Assembly (NCBI GenBank): GCA_017302165.1
Contig: JAFLCW010000001.1
Span: 1,054,001 to 1,118,000 of the forward strand
Reading direction: 5' to 3'
Source of the DNA: Alphaproteobacteria bacterium
GTDB lineage: Bacteria; Pseudomonadota; Alphaproteobacteria; Micavibrionales; Micavibrionaceae
DNA: 64,000 bases
Part shown: in pieces, positions 56,439-64,000 of the stretch
Position numbering within the stretch: the first letter of the stretch is position 1
Layout: every line of letters starts with the position of its first letter
Notes under the pieces: model-generated
What the model was told of the DNA's origin: nothing
Database searches by the model: none
Seen by the model: the letters and a program-made list of their open reading frames with translations, nothing else
Program-made: the position numbers and the translations under genes

Positions 56439-56921
56439 ATGACAAATTTCTTAAATTCCTTTCTACTGGTCGAAATCGTCAAAGGGATGATGTTGACCCT
56501 GAAATACATGTTTTTTGTCCCACGGGTGACAATTAATTATCCGTATGAAAAGGGGCCGCTGTCGGTTCGGTTTCGAGGGGAACATGCCTTGCGCCGTTAC
56601 CCCAACGGCGAGGAACGGTGCATTGCCTGTAAATTATGCGAGGCGATCTGCCCTGCACAGGCCATTACGATTGAGGCCGAGCCGCGCGAGGACGGTTCCC
56701 GCCGCACTACGCGCTACGATATCGACATGACCAAATGTATTTATTGCGGTCTGTGTCAGGAAGCCTGCCCGGTGGATGCCATTGTTGAAGGCCCCAATTT
56801 TGAATACGCCACGGAAACGCGTGAAGAATTATTTTATAACAAACAAAAATTGCTGGATAACGGCGACCGATGGGAAGCGCAGATTGCGTCCAACCTCGCG
56901 GCGGATGCTTTATATCGTTAA
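56439..56921 (+). CDS. nuoI: NADH-quinone oxidoreductase subunit I
   Basis: Ferredoxin-like 23-kDa subunit with clusters N6a and N6b. The 160-residue product has the amphipathic N-terminal helix, [21 protein letters not shown] and [27 protein letters not shown], two complete C-x2-C-x2-C-x3-CP sets. It ends 41 bases before pstB. Confidence 0.97.
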   Translation: MTNFLNSFLLVEIVKGMMLTLKYMFFVPRVTINYPYEKGPLSVRFRGEHALRRYPNGEERCIACKLCEAICPAQAITIEAEPREDGSRRTTRYDIDMTKCIYCGLCQEACPVDAIVEGPNFEYATETREELFYNKQKLLDNGDRWEAQIASNLAADALYR

Positions 56922-56926
56922 TTTTT

Positions 56927-56955
56927 TTGACATAGCGCTACTGATTTGATAAGAG
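56927..56955 (+). promoter_or_regulatory. Possible promoter of pstB
   Basis: Consensus TTGACA lies at 56927-56932, just after nuoI. The -10 is weak (TAAGAG at 56950-56955 with 17-base spacing). Confidence 0.35.
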
Positions 56956-56962
56956 TTTTTCT

Positions 56963-57784
56963 ATGTATGATGAGTTAGTTCGTAAAGATACGATAGATGT
57001 ATCGGGGCTTGATCCCAAGATATCTATCAAAGGCTTAAAAGTTTCTTATGGAATTGCTGCCGCCATAGAGATACCTGATATGGCGATATATCCCGGAACG
57101 GTGACATCGCTCATTGGCCCCTCCGGTTGTGGTAAAAGCACCCTGCTTAAATCCATTAATCGTATGAACGAAACGAATTCAAAGTCTCCTGTTACCACAG
57201 AGGGATCTATCTTTATCAATGGCAAAGATATCTACCAGCCATCTCAGGATGTGACTTCTTTAAGGGCGCGGGTGGGTATGGTATTTCAAAAGCCTAACCC
57301 TTTTCCCAAATCTATATATGATAATATTGCTTTTGGTGTTAAAATTCATGGTTTGGCGTTAACCAAAGCAGAGATAGATGGTATAGTTGAGACGTCACTA
57401 CAGCGTGCAGGCTTATGGGATGAGGTAAAATCTGACTTATTAAAATCAGGTTCTGAGTTGTCAGGTGGGCAACAACAACGTCTTTGCATCGCCAGAGCCT
57501 TGGCAGTTAAGCCTGATATTCTTTTAATGGACGAGCCCTGTTCGGCTCTTGATCCGAGATCGACAGCAAAAATTGAAGAACTCATCAATCAACTTAGAGG
57601 CACATATACGATTGTAATCGTGACACACAATATTCAACAAGCCGCACGTATATCGGATCGAACGGCGTTTTTGTTGAAAGAAGGCGCCAGTGGACGTATC
57701 ATTGAAGAGGGAAGTTCTTCCTCCTTGTTCGTAAAGCCCAAAGATAGACGTACAGAATCCTATATCACAGGACGTTTTGGATAA
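56963..57784 (+). CDS. pstB: Orphan phosphate ABC transporter ATPase PstB
   Basis: A 273-residue ABC ATPase of the PstB type, normally powering high-affinity phosphate import through PstSCA. Motifs are ISIKGLKVSYG, Walker A IGPSGCGKSTLLKSINRMNE, the PstB-typical VGMVFQKPNPFPKSIYDNIAFG, signature LSGGQQQRLCIARALAVKPDILLMDEPCSALDP and switch VTHNIQQAARISD. No pstS, pstC, pstA or phoU is adjacent. A+T-rich codon use and placement between nuoI and nuoJ suggest relocation or transfer. It abuts the convergent PagL-type gene without a gap. Confidence 0.9.
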   Translation: MYDELVRKDTIDVSGLDPKISIKGLKVSYGIAAAIEIPDMAIYPGTVTSLIGPSGCGKSTLLKSINRMNETNSKSPVTTEGSIFINGKDIYQPSQDVTSLRARVGMVFQKPNPFPKSIYDNIAFGVKIHGLALTKAEIDGIVETSLQRAGLWDEVKSDLLKSGSELSGGQQQRLCIARALAVKPDILLMDEPCSALDPRSTAKIEELINQLRGTYTIVIVTHNIQQAARISDRTAFLLKEGASGRIIEEGSSSSLFVKPKDRRTESYITGRFG

Positions 57785-58291
57785 TTAAAATTTCTCTATA
57801 GGTATATGGAGGTAGAGATTTAAAACCTCCGTCCCCGGATTGTCATCGCCTAGATGACAATTCGAGAGGTGACTTAAGGCCACGCCCAGCCGCGCGCCGG
57901 ATGATAATTTAACGCCGCCTTCGATCTGAGATCTGAATTGAATGGTTGACCCCAGATCTTTATCACTGCTCCCCCGTGCATAGAGACCCACACCCAATGA
58001 CGGTGCGACATAGTAATCATCTCCCACCGGAATATCGGCGAGCAATCCACCGCCGCCCCACACCGACCCATCCGAGGTGATTTCAGCCCCTGCCCATGGT
58101 TTAATATGCCAGAAATATCGATGACTGGATCTGTATTCCAGTCTGAAATCGGCGGCACCCGCATGATCGAAAATATCGTAATACCCTACACCAAAGGACA
58201 ACAAGCCTGTATCACCGTCTGTTTGTTGAGCCATGGTAACAGAGGGGGAAAGGCAGAGCAGGGCGAGTGGAATGAGGTATTTTTTTGTCAT
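57785..58291 (-). CDS. pagL: PagL-type lipid A 3-O-deacylase (acyloxyacyl hydrolase)
   Basis: A 168-residue outer-membrane barrel protein predicted to remove the 3-O acyl chain of lipid A. A signal peptide covers residues 1-21 (cleavage SVTMA/QQ). The active-site residues His141, Ser143 and Glu155 (ALSHLSNCHLGDDNPGTEVL) keep the spacing of His126, Ser128 and Glu140 in P. aeruginosa PagL, and the neighbouring Asn144 and NPG are present. Aromatic beta-strands such as YYDIFDHAGAADFRLEY fit the barrel. It is antisense to the nuo cluster, between pstB and nuoJ. Confidence 0.87.
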   Translation of the reverse strand: MTKKYLIPLALLCLSPSVTMAQQTDGDTGLLSFGVGYYDIFDHAGAADFRLEYRSSHRYFWHIKPWAGAEITSDGSVWGGGGLLADIPVGDDYYVAPSLGVGLYARGSSDKDLGSTIQFRSQIEGGVKLSSGARLGVALSHLSNCHLGDDNPGTEVLNLYLHIPIEKF

Positions 58292-58476
58292 ATTATTCCA
58301 AGATAGGGCGAGAGGAACGAGACCGATGAGGAAGACTCACAGGAAATTATTCTGAACGGTGAATTCATAAAATCAAGACACAATAAAGTCATTTTTTTAT
58401 CTGTCCCCGCCTTGCGCCCGTGCCAGAGAGCGATTAAAAAGGTCGTCAAAACAGGATTCTAACTCGTTATCTCATC

Positions 58477-59082
58477 ATGATCTCAGCCATCGCTTTTTAC
58501 CTCTTTGCCCTGATGACCGTTTTTGCCGCCATCATGGTGATTACGGCGAAAAACCCGGTTCATTCGGTGTTGTTCCTGATATTGGCCTTTTTTAATGCGG
58601 CCGGGTTGTTTGTCCTGTTGGGGGCAGAATTTGTCGCGATGATTTTAGTCATCGTGTATGTCGGCGCGGTCGCGGTGTTGTTCCTTTTTGTGGTGATGAT
58701 GCTGGATATTTCATTTTCCGAACTGCGTCAGGGGGCGTTGCAATATGTCCCGATCGGGTTGGTCGTGGGTGGGATTTTACTGGCGGAACTCATCTTTATT
58801 TTTGTGGGATGGCATATCGCGCCGTCGGCGATGGATAACCGGATCACGCCGATGGATCAAACGGTTCAAAACACCGAAGCCTTGGGGCGCGTGCTGTACA
58901 CGGATTATATTTTTGCCTTTCAGGTGTCAGGGCTTATTCTTTTGGTGGCGATGATCGGGGCGATTGTTTTGACTCATCGCCGGCGTCCCGGGGTACGCCG
59001 CCAAAAAATCGCTGATCAAAATGCCCGCCGACCCCAAGACGTGCTGGATATTCAAAAAGTTACGCCCGGCAAGGGGATTTAA
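58477..59082 (+). CDS. nuoJ: NADH-quinone oxidoreductase subunit J
   Basis: Membrane-arm subunit of 201 residues with five membrane segments. Landmarks are AKNPVHSVLFLILAFFNAAGLF, LLGAEFVAMILVIVYVGAVAVLFLFVVMML (the pi-bulge helix involved in gating), and GLILLVAMIGAIVLTHR near the C-terminus. A 185-base gap precedes it; I found no convincing promoter there, although one is needed after the antisense pagL gene. It is 3 bases from nuoK. Confidence 0.95.
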   Translation: MISAIAFYLFALMTVFAAIMVITAKNPVHSVLFLILAFFNAAGLFVLLGAEFVAMILVIVYVGAVAVLFLFVVMMLDISFSELRQGALQYVPIGLVVGGILLAELIFIFVGWHIAPSAMDNRITPMDQTVQNTEALGRVLYTDYIFAFQVSGLILLVAMIGAIVLTHRRRPGVRRQKIADQNARRPQDVLDIQKVTPGKGI

Positions 59083-59085
59083 TCC

Positions 59086-59394
59086 ATGGAAATTGAACTG
59101 TCCCATTACCTGTCACTCGCCGCCATATTATTCACGATTGGCGTGTTCGGTATTTTCCTAAACCGCCGAAATGTCATCATCATCCTGATGTGTATTGAAT
59201 TGATGTTGCTGGCGGTGAACATTAACTTTGTGGCCTTTTCATCTTTCTTGGGTGATTTAACGGGGCAGGTCTTTACCATGTTCATCTTGACCGTGGCCGC
59301 CGCCGAAGCCGCGATTGGTCTGGCCATTCTGGTAGTTTTCTTCCGCACCAAGGGATCTATTGGCGTTGAAGATATTTCGGCGATGAAAGGATAA
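59086..59394 (+). CDS. nuoK: NADH-quinone oxidoreductase subunit K
   Basis: A 102-residue membrane subunit homologous to MrpC. Three membrane segments are present, with conserved Glu in [16 protein letters not shown] and the second acidic site in [19 protein letters not shown]. It starts 3 bases after nuoJ and ends 6 bases before nuoL. Confidence 0.97.
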   Translation: MEIELSHYLSLAAILFTIGVFGIFLNRRNVIIILMCIELMLLAVNINFVAFSSFLGDLTGQVFTMFILTVAAAEAAIGLAILVVFFRTKGSIGVEDISAMKG

Positions 59395-59400
59395 CGCGCC

Positions 59401-61461
59401 ATGGAATTGCTTGCCGTTTTTCCGCCGTTACTGGCTTTTCTGCTGGCGTTTTTGCTGGGACGGCGTCTGGGTGACCGGTTTGCCCAGATTGTCACCTGCA
59501 CCGGGGTGGTTGTGGCCGCACTCGCGTCCTGTGCGCTCTTCATTCATGTGGTCTTTGGCAATGATATGCAGGGGGATCCGCGGACGATTGTGCTAATGCA
59601 CTGGATGACGTCCGGTGATTTTAAAGTGGATTGGGCCTTGAAGATTGACCAGTTGACGGTCGTGATGATGTGCGTCGTCAATATCGTGTCGGCCTGTGTC
59701 CATATCTATTCGGTTGGGTATATGAGCCACGATGAGAGCAAGGAACGCTTCATGTCCTATTTGTCGTTGTTTACCTTTGCCATGTTGATGTTGGTGACAT
59801 CCGACAATCTGGTTCAGTTGTTTTTTGGCTGGGAAGGGGTTGGGGTGGCTTCCTATCTGCTCATCGGGTTCTGGAACCAAAAGAACAGTGCCAATAGTGC
59901 AGCCATCAAGGCTTTTTTGGTAAACCGAGTCGGGGATTTTGGCTTGGCGCTGGGTATTTTCGCGACCTTTGCCGTGTTTGGCACAGTGCATATGGATACG
60001 ATTTTTGCTATGGCACCGGAAAAAGCCGCCCTGACATATCATTTCCTTGGCATGGATATTCATGCGCTGACGCTTATTTGTGTGTTGCTCTTTATTGGGG
60101 CGATGGGTAAATCCGCGCAATTGGGGCTTCACACATGGCTTCCAGATGCGATGGAAGGCCCCACGCCTGTATCCGCCCTTATTCACGCCGCCACGATGGT
60201 GACGGCGGGTGTGTTTTTGGTGGCACGTATGTCCCCGGTATTTGAATATGCGCCAACGGCCTTGATGTTGGTGACATTGGTGGGGGCAACCACCGCCTTT
60301 GTCGCGGCCACGATCGGCATGACACAATTTGATATCAAGCGCGTGATTGCGTATTCGACCATGTCACAACTGGGCTATATGTTTTTTGCCTTGGGTGTTT
60401 CGGCCTATGGCGCGGCCATTTTTCACCTGATGACCCATGCGTTCTTTAAGGCTTTGTTATTCTTGGGGGCAGGCTCGGTCATTCATGCCCTTCATCATGA
60501 ACAGGACATGCGGAACATGGGCGGTGTGTGGAAGAAAATTCCAGCCACTTATGTGCTGATGTGGATTGGGTCTCTAGCGCTGGCCGGGATGCCGTTTTTT
60601 GCGGGTTTTTATTCCAAGGATATCATTCTTGAATCCGCCTTTGCTGACCATACATGGTTTGGGAATTATGCGTTCTGGATGGGGATAGCGGCCGCCTTGA
60701 TGACGGCGTTTTATTCTGCCCGTTTATTATTCATGACTTTCCACGGCAAGCCGCGCATGGATCATCACACCTATGATCATGCGCATGAATCGCCGCCGTC
60801 CATGTTGTCTCCATTGATGATCTTGGCGGTGGGGGCACTCTTTGCCGGGTTTTTCGGGTATGAATCGTTTGTCGGGAGCGGGGCAGGTGCTTCATCTCAT
60901 GCGACTCAGGTTGTGGCTACAGAAAATGTTGTGATTGAACATGACGTTGAGGCGCCTGTTGTCGAAGAAAGCACCCACGGCCATGAATGGAACCGCCATG
61001 CATTCTGGCAGGATAGCCTTTTTGTCTTGCCTGAAAATGATACGCTGGAAGGCGCGCATCACGTCCCGCTCTGGGTGAAACTACTTCCTATTATTATTGG
61101 GGCGTTGGGGCTTTTGCTCGGCGCCGTTTTCTACGGCTGGAAAACAGGCCTGCCTCAGAAAGTGGTTTCGGCGTTTAACCCCATTCATACACTTTTTTAC
61201 AATAAATGGTTTTTCGATGAAGCCTATCATGCCGCCTTTGTCACGAATGCCCTTCGGCTCGGGCGTGCGTTCTGGCAGGGGGATAAAAATATTGTCGATG
61301 GTCTGGGGCCAGATGGTGTGGCGAACACATCACAACGTGTCGCCGGGGTTTTAAGCCGGTTTCAATCCGGGTATGTGTTTCAATATGCCTTGATCATGAT
61401 TTTAGGGTTGATTGCCTTGGTGACATGGATGTTTTTTAAAATGGTGACGGGGCAGGCATAA
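59401..61461 (+). CDS. nuoL: NADH-quinone oxidoreductase subunit L
   Basis: Terminal antiporter-like proton pump subunit with the long lateral helix. The 686-residue product has about 16 membrane segments. Landmarks are LFFGWEGVGVASYLLIGFW, KAFLVNRVGDFGLALGI, GKSAQLGLHTWLPDAMEGPTPVSALIHAATMVTAGV, DIKRVIAYSTMSQLGYM and AFFKALLFLGAGSVIHALH. A His- and Glu-rich hydrophilic insertion (around 60770-61060, including VVIEHDVEAPVVEESTHGHE) precedes the lateral helix. Confidence 0.97.
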   Translation: MELLAVFPPLLAFLLAFLLGRRLGDRFAQIVTCTGVVVAALASCALFIHVVFGNDMQGDPRTIVLMHWMTSGDFKVDWALKIDQLTVVMMCVVNIVSACVHIYSVGYMSHDESKERFMSYLSLFTFAMLMLVTSDNLVQLFFGWEGVGVASYLLIGFWNQKNSANSAAIKAFLVNRVGDFGLALGIFATFAVFGTVHMDTIFAMAPEKAALTYHFLGMDIHALTLICVLLFIGAMGKSAQLGLHTWLPDAMEGPTPVSALIHAATMVTAGVFLVARMSPVFEYAPTALMLVTLVGATTAFVAATIGMTQFDIKRVIAYSTMSQLGYMFFALGVSAYGAAIFHLMTHAFFKALLFLGAGSVIHALHHEQDMRNMGGVWKKIPATYVLMWIGSLALAGMPFFAGFYSKDIILESAFADHTWFGNYAFWMGIAAALMTAFYSARLLFMTFHGKPRMDHHTYDHAHESPPSMLSPLMILAVGALFAGFFGYESFVGSGAGASSHATQVVATENVVIEHDVEAPVVEESTHGHEWNRHAFWQDSLFVLPENDTLEGAHHVPLWVKLLPIIIGALGLLLGAVFYGWKTGLPQKVVSAFNPIHTLFYNKWFFDEAYHAAFVTNALRLGRAFWQGDKNIVDGLGPDGVANTSQRVAGVLSRFQSGYVFQYALIMILGLIALVTWMFFKMVTGQA

Positions 61462-61476
61462 ACAAGGCTAAATACG

Positions 61477-63048
61477 ATGATTGATTTTCCGCTCATTTCA
61501 CTTTTGACCTTCCTGCCCTTGGCGGGGGCTTTTGTCATTCTTGCCCTGAGAGGGGATGAAGACGCGTTGGCGCGCCGATCCCGTCAGGTGGCGTTGTTTA
61601 CCTCCACGGTTGTATTCCTGTTATCCTTGTGTCTGCTGTCGGCGTTTGATGGTACGTCTTCGGCCTTTCAGTTTGTTGAAAAACATGTCTGGTTTGAATC
61701 ATTGGGGCTCTCTTATCACATGGGGGTCGATGGTATCTCCCTGTTCTTTGTGGTGCTGTCGGCTTTTTTAACGCCGATCTGTATTCTGGCGAGTTGGAAG
61801 TCCGTTAAAAAACGCGTGCGTGAATATATGGTCGCGTTTTTGGTGTTGGAATGTTTCATGATTGGCACATTCTGCGCGCTGGATGCCGTCTTGTTTTACG
61901 TGTTCTTCGAAGGAGTCTTGATCCCGATGTTCCTAATTATCGGGATATGGGGCGGGGCGCGCCGCGTTTATTCGGCTTTCAAGTTTTTTCTCTATACGCT
62001 TTTAGGTTCGGTGTTAATGTTATTGGCATTACTTGCCCTTTATATCAATGCCGGGAGCACGGATATCACCGTTCTGATGAACACGGAATTTGCCCGGGAT
62101 CTTCAAATATGGCTCTGGCTGGCGTTCTTTGCCAGTTTTGCCGTGAAAATGCCGATGTGGCCGGTGCATACATGGCTTCCCGATGCGCACGTCGAAGCCC
62201 CCACCGCGGGTTCCGTTATTCTGGCGGGGGTTCTGCTGAAGATGGGGGGCTATGGGTTCTTGCGTTTTTCACTTCCGATGTTTCCACTCGCCAGTGATTT
62301 TTTTACGCCGCTTGTGTTCGGCCTGTCGATTGTCGCCATTATCTATACGTCGTTGGTGGCGCTGGTTCAGGAAGACATGAAAAAGATGATTGCGTATTCG
62401 TCTGTGGCGCATATGGGGTTTGTCACGCTCGGCATATTCACGGCCACATCCCAAGGGCTTGATGGGGCGATGTTCCAGATGATTTCACACGGGATTATTT
62501 CGGCGGCATTATTCTTGTGCGTTGGGGTTGTGTATGACCGCCTTCATACACGGGAAATCGGACGATATGGCGGTCTCGTCAAAAACATGCCCAAATACGC
62601 CACCTTGTTCATGATTTTCATGCTGGGGTCTGTTGGGCTTCCCGGGACATCGGGGTTTGTGGGTGAATTTTTAACCTTGATGGGCGCGTTTCAAGCCAGC
62701 ACATGGGTGGCGTTATTCGCCACGACCGGTGTTGTATTGGGCGCGGCCTATATGCTGGTGCTCTATCGCCGGGTGATTTTCGGGGAGCCTGTGCACACCG
62801 ATGCCTCTGCCATGCCGGATGTTACAGGGCTTGAGAAATTTTATCTAATTCCGCTGGCGTTGACCGTGATTGCATTGGGGGTTATGCCGGGGCTAGTGAT
62901 GGACCGCGTCTCCCCGTCACTTGAGGCGTTAAGAATAAACTATATATCCGCGATCAACGCATATGAGCAGACACAAGAGCAGATGGATCTGGCGTCCGGC
63001 ACCCAGACTATTTCAGACACAAGATCTTCCGGGGAGCCCGCACCATGA
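61477..63048 (+). CDS. nuoM: NADH-quinone oxidoreductase subunit M
   Basis: Antiporter-like proton pump subunit of 523 residues. Landmarks are [41 protein letters not shown] (with the conserved membrane Glu), [61 protein letters not shown], and [20 protein letters not shown]. It overlaps the nuoN start by 4 bases (ATGA). Confidence 0.97.
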   Translation: MIDFPLISLLTFLPLAGAFVILALRGDEDALARRSRQVALFTSTVVFLLSLCLLSAFDGTSSAFQFVEKHVWFESLGLSYHMGVDGISLFFVVLSAFLTPICILASWKSVKKRVREYMVAFLVLECFMIGTFCALDAVLFYVFFEGVLIPMFLIIGIWGGARRVYSAFKFFLYTLLGSVLMLLALLALYINAGSTDITVLMNTEFARDLQIWLWLAFFASFAVKMPMWPVHTWLPDAHVEAPTAGSVILAGVLLKMGGYGFLRFSLPMFPLASDFFTPLVFGLSIVAIIYTSLVALVQEDMKKMIAYSSVAHMGFVTLGIFTATSQGLDGAMFQMISHGIISAALFLCVGVVYDRLHTREIGRYGGLVKNMPKYATLFMIFMLGSVGLPGTSGFVGEFLTLMGAFQASTWVALFATTGVVLGAAYMLVLYRRVIFGEPVHTDASAMPDVTGLEKFYLIPLALTVIALGVMPGLVMDRVSPSLEALRINYISAINAYEQTQEQMDLASGTQTISDTRSSGEPAP

Positions 63049-64000
63049 GTGACTTTTCCTTATCCTCTTTGATGCCCTTAGCACCAGAGCTTTTTCTGGC
63101 CGTAGCCGGGATGGTGCTTCTGGTTGTTGGGGCATTTATGGGCAACCGGAGCCTTCGTCTAATCAGCTGGGCAAGTGTTGTGTGTTATGGGATTGCCGCG
63201 GTGATGGTGGTGTCCGGGGATGGCGGGCGTGCCGAGACATTGGGCGGCATGTTCGTGATGGATGGTTATGCTGAACTGATCAAAATTTTTATCCTGGTCG
63301 GGTTGGCGGTATCAGCGATTTTATCGATTCAATATCTATATCAGGAACAGATTTTAAAATTTGAATACCCCATTTTGATCCTGTTTTCAGGCATTGGGAT
63401 GATGTTGATGGTGTCGGCGCATGATTTGTTATCGTTATATGTCGCACTTGAACTTCAATCCTTAAGCCTGTATGTGCTGGCCGCGATACGGCGTACCCAT
63501 TTACGCTCCGCGGAATCGGGTATGAAATATTTTATTCTGGGGGCGATCTCGTCAGGGGTTTTGCTGTTCGGGATATCCTTGATATACGGATACACAGGCA
63601 CCACCAATTTTGCCTTGATCGGTCAGGCCTTGGGTGCGGAAATTTCCCTGGGCGCGCTCATCGGGATGGTGTTTATTCTAGCCGGGTTGGCGTTCAAGGT
63701 GTCAGCGGTTCCGTTTCATATGTGGACGCCGGACGTGTATGAAGGCGCGCCGACATCCGTCACCGCGTTTTTTGCCCTTGTGCCCAAATTGGCGGCCTTG
63801 GGCTTGATCGCCCGGTTGGTGTTTGAGCCGTTTTACCCGCTTCAGGATGACTGGGTACAAATTATCTGGATTTTGTCGGCGGCGTCGATGTTGGTGGGGG
63901 CGTTTGCCGGGTTACGGCAGGAAAATATTAAACGCCTGCTGGCCTATAGTTCTATTGGCAATATGGGGTATGCCTTGATGGGGATTGCGGCGGGAACCAC
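63045..64000 (+). CDS. nuoN: NADH-quinone oxidoreductase subunit N (cut by window end)
   Basis: Antiporter-like membrane subunit. About 318 codons are present of an expected ~480, beginning [20 protein letters not shown] and remaining open at the window edge. Visible landmarks are [86 protein letters not shown] and [18 protein letters not shown]. It is translationally coupled to nuoM. Confidence 0.95.
   Translation, partial: MSDFSLSSLMPLAPELFLAVAGMVLLVVGAFMGNRSLRLISWASVVCYGIAAVMVVSGDGGRAETLGGMFVMDGYAELIKIFILVGLAVSAILSIQYLYQEQILKFEYPILILFSGIGMMLMVSAHDLLSLYVALELQSLSLYVLAAIRRTHLRSAESGMKYFILGAISSGVLLFGISLIYGYTGTTNFALIGQALGAEISLGALIGMVFILAGLAFKVSAVPFHMWTPDVYEGAPTSVTAFFALVPKLAALGLIARLVFEPFYPLQDDWVQIIWILSAASMLVGAFAGLRQENIKRLLAYSSIGNMGYALMGIAAGT

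Noticed and set aside
59593..60327. 244-codon open frame antisense to nuoL
   Set aside because: It is entirely inside nuoL and His/Gln/Arg-rich in a way typical of reverse-complemented membrane-protein codons.

Overview
The window reads as chromosomal housekeeping DNA from an alphaproteobacterium. Supporting signs are the gene sets glyA-nrdR-ribD-ribE-ribBA-ribH-nusB, rplM-rpsI, an Rrf2-led suf operon, fabA-fabB-fabI, tig-clpP-lon-hupB, a K+-independent proton pyrophosphatase, a fliL-like gene, and a 14-gene complex I cluster starting beside tRNA genes with encoded CCA ends. Several lineage-specific orphans and a mid-range base composition would fit a Micavibrio-like or other deep-branching group, but that placement is an impression and was not tested. 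There is no rRNA, CRISPR array, prophage or recognisable IS transposase, and no gene-free stretch longer than about 300 bases.

Layout. 1-8.3 kb: recN (cut by the window edge), a DUF4197 lipoprotein, a YdjM-like membrane hydrolase, rplM-rpsI, a five-repeat protein of unknown function, and a glutaryl-CoA dehydrogenase. 8.3-14.6 kb: a small conserved protein, rpiB, glyA, nrdR and the riboflavin genes with nusB, mostly overlapping by 1-4 bases. 14.7-18.5 kb: fliL-like gene, prephenate dehydratase, hppA. 18.5-25.7 kb: an Rrf2 regulator and sufB-[GNAT, phhB, small membrane protein]-sufC-sufD-sufS-sufT-sufA, closed by a terminator. 25.7-31.8 kb: accessory stretch with a 58-residue protein, several unrecognised genes, dusA, an SH3-type exported protein and a divergent S-adenosylhomocysteinase relative. 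31.8-34.5 kb: fabA-fabB-fabI. 35-42.8 kb: tRNA-His, nnrD, tRNA-Leu, tig, clpP, lon (with a heat-shock-type promoter candidate), hupB, tRNA-Val, ald, tRNA-Asp.

42.9-64 kb: nuoA to nuoN in canonical order, but interrupted at seven places: a Tat-exported protein (B/C), a GIY-YIG nuclease gene framed by inverted palindromic repeats (D/E), an antisense purL-purQ pair (F/G), a MazG-type gene (G/H), a small membrane protein (H/I), and an orphan pstB plus an antisense PagL-type lipid A deacylase (I/J). The intact nuo genes encode the proton-pumping NADH dehydrogenase, while the inserted genes have unrelated roles.

The most unusual items are the interrupted nuo locus, the 351-bp GIY-YIG cassette, the 83-residue repeat protein, the PurS-PurL-type fusion, the S-adenosylhomocysteinase-like protein, and a 25-bp palindrome upstream of the suf regulator. 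I do not see a complete, obviously new multi-gene system; the GIY-YIG/palindrome cassette is the best candidate for an underappreciated mobile unit.
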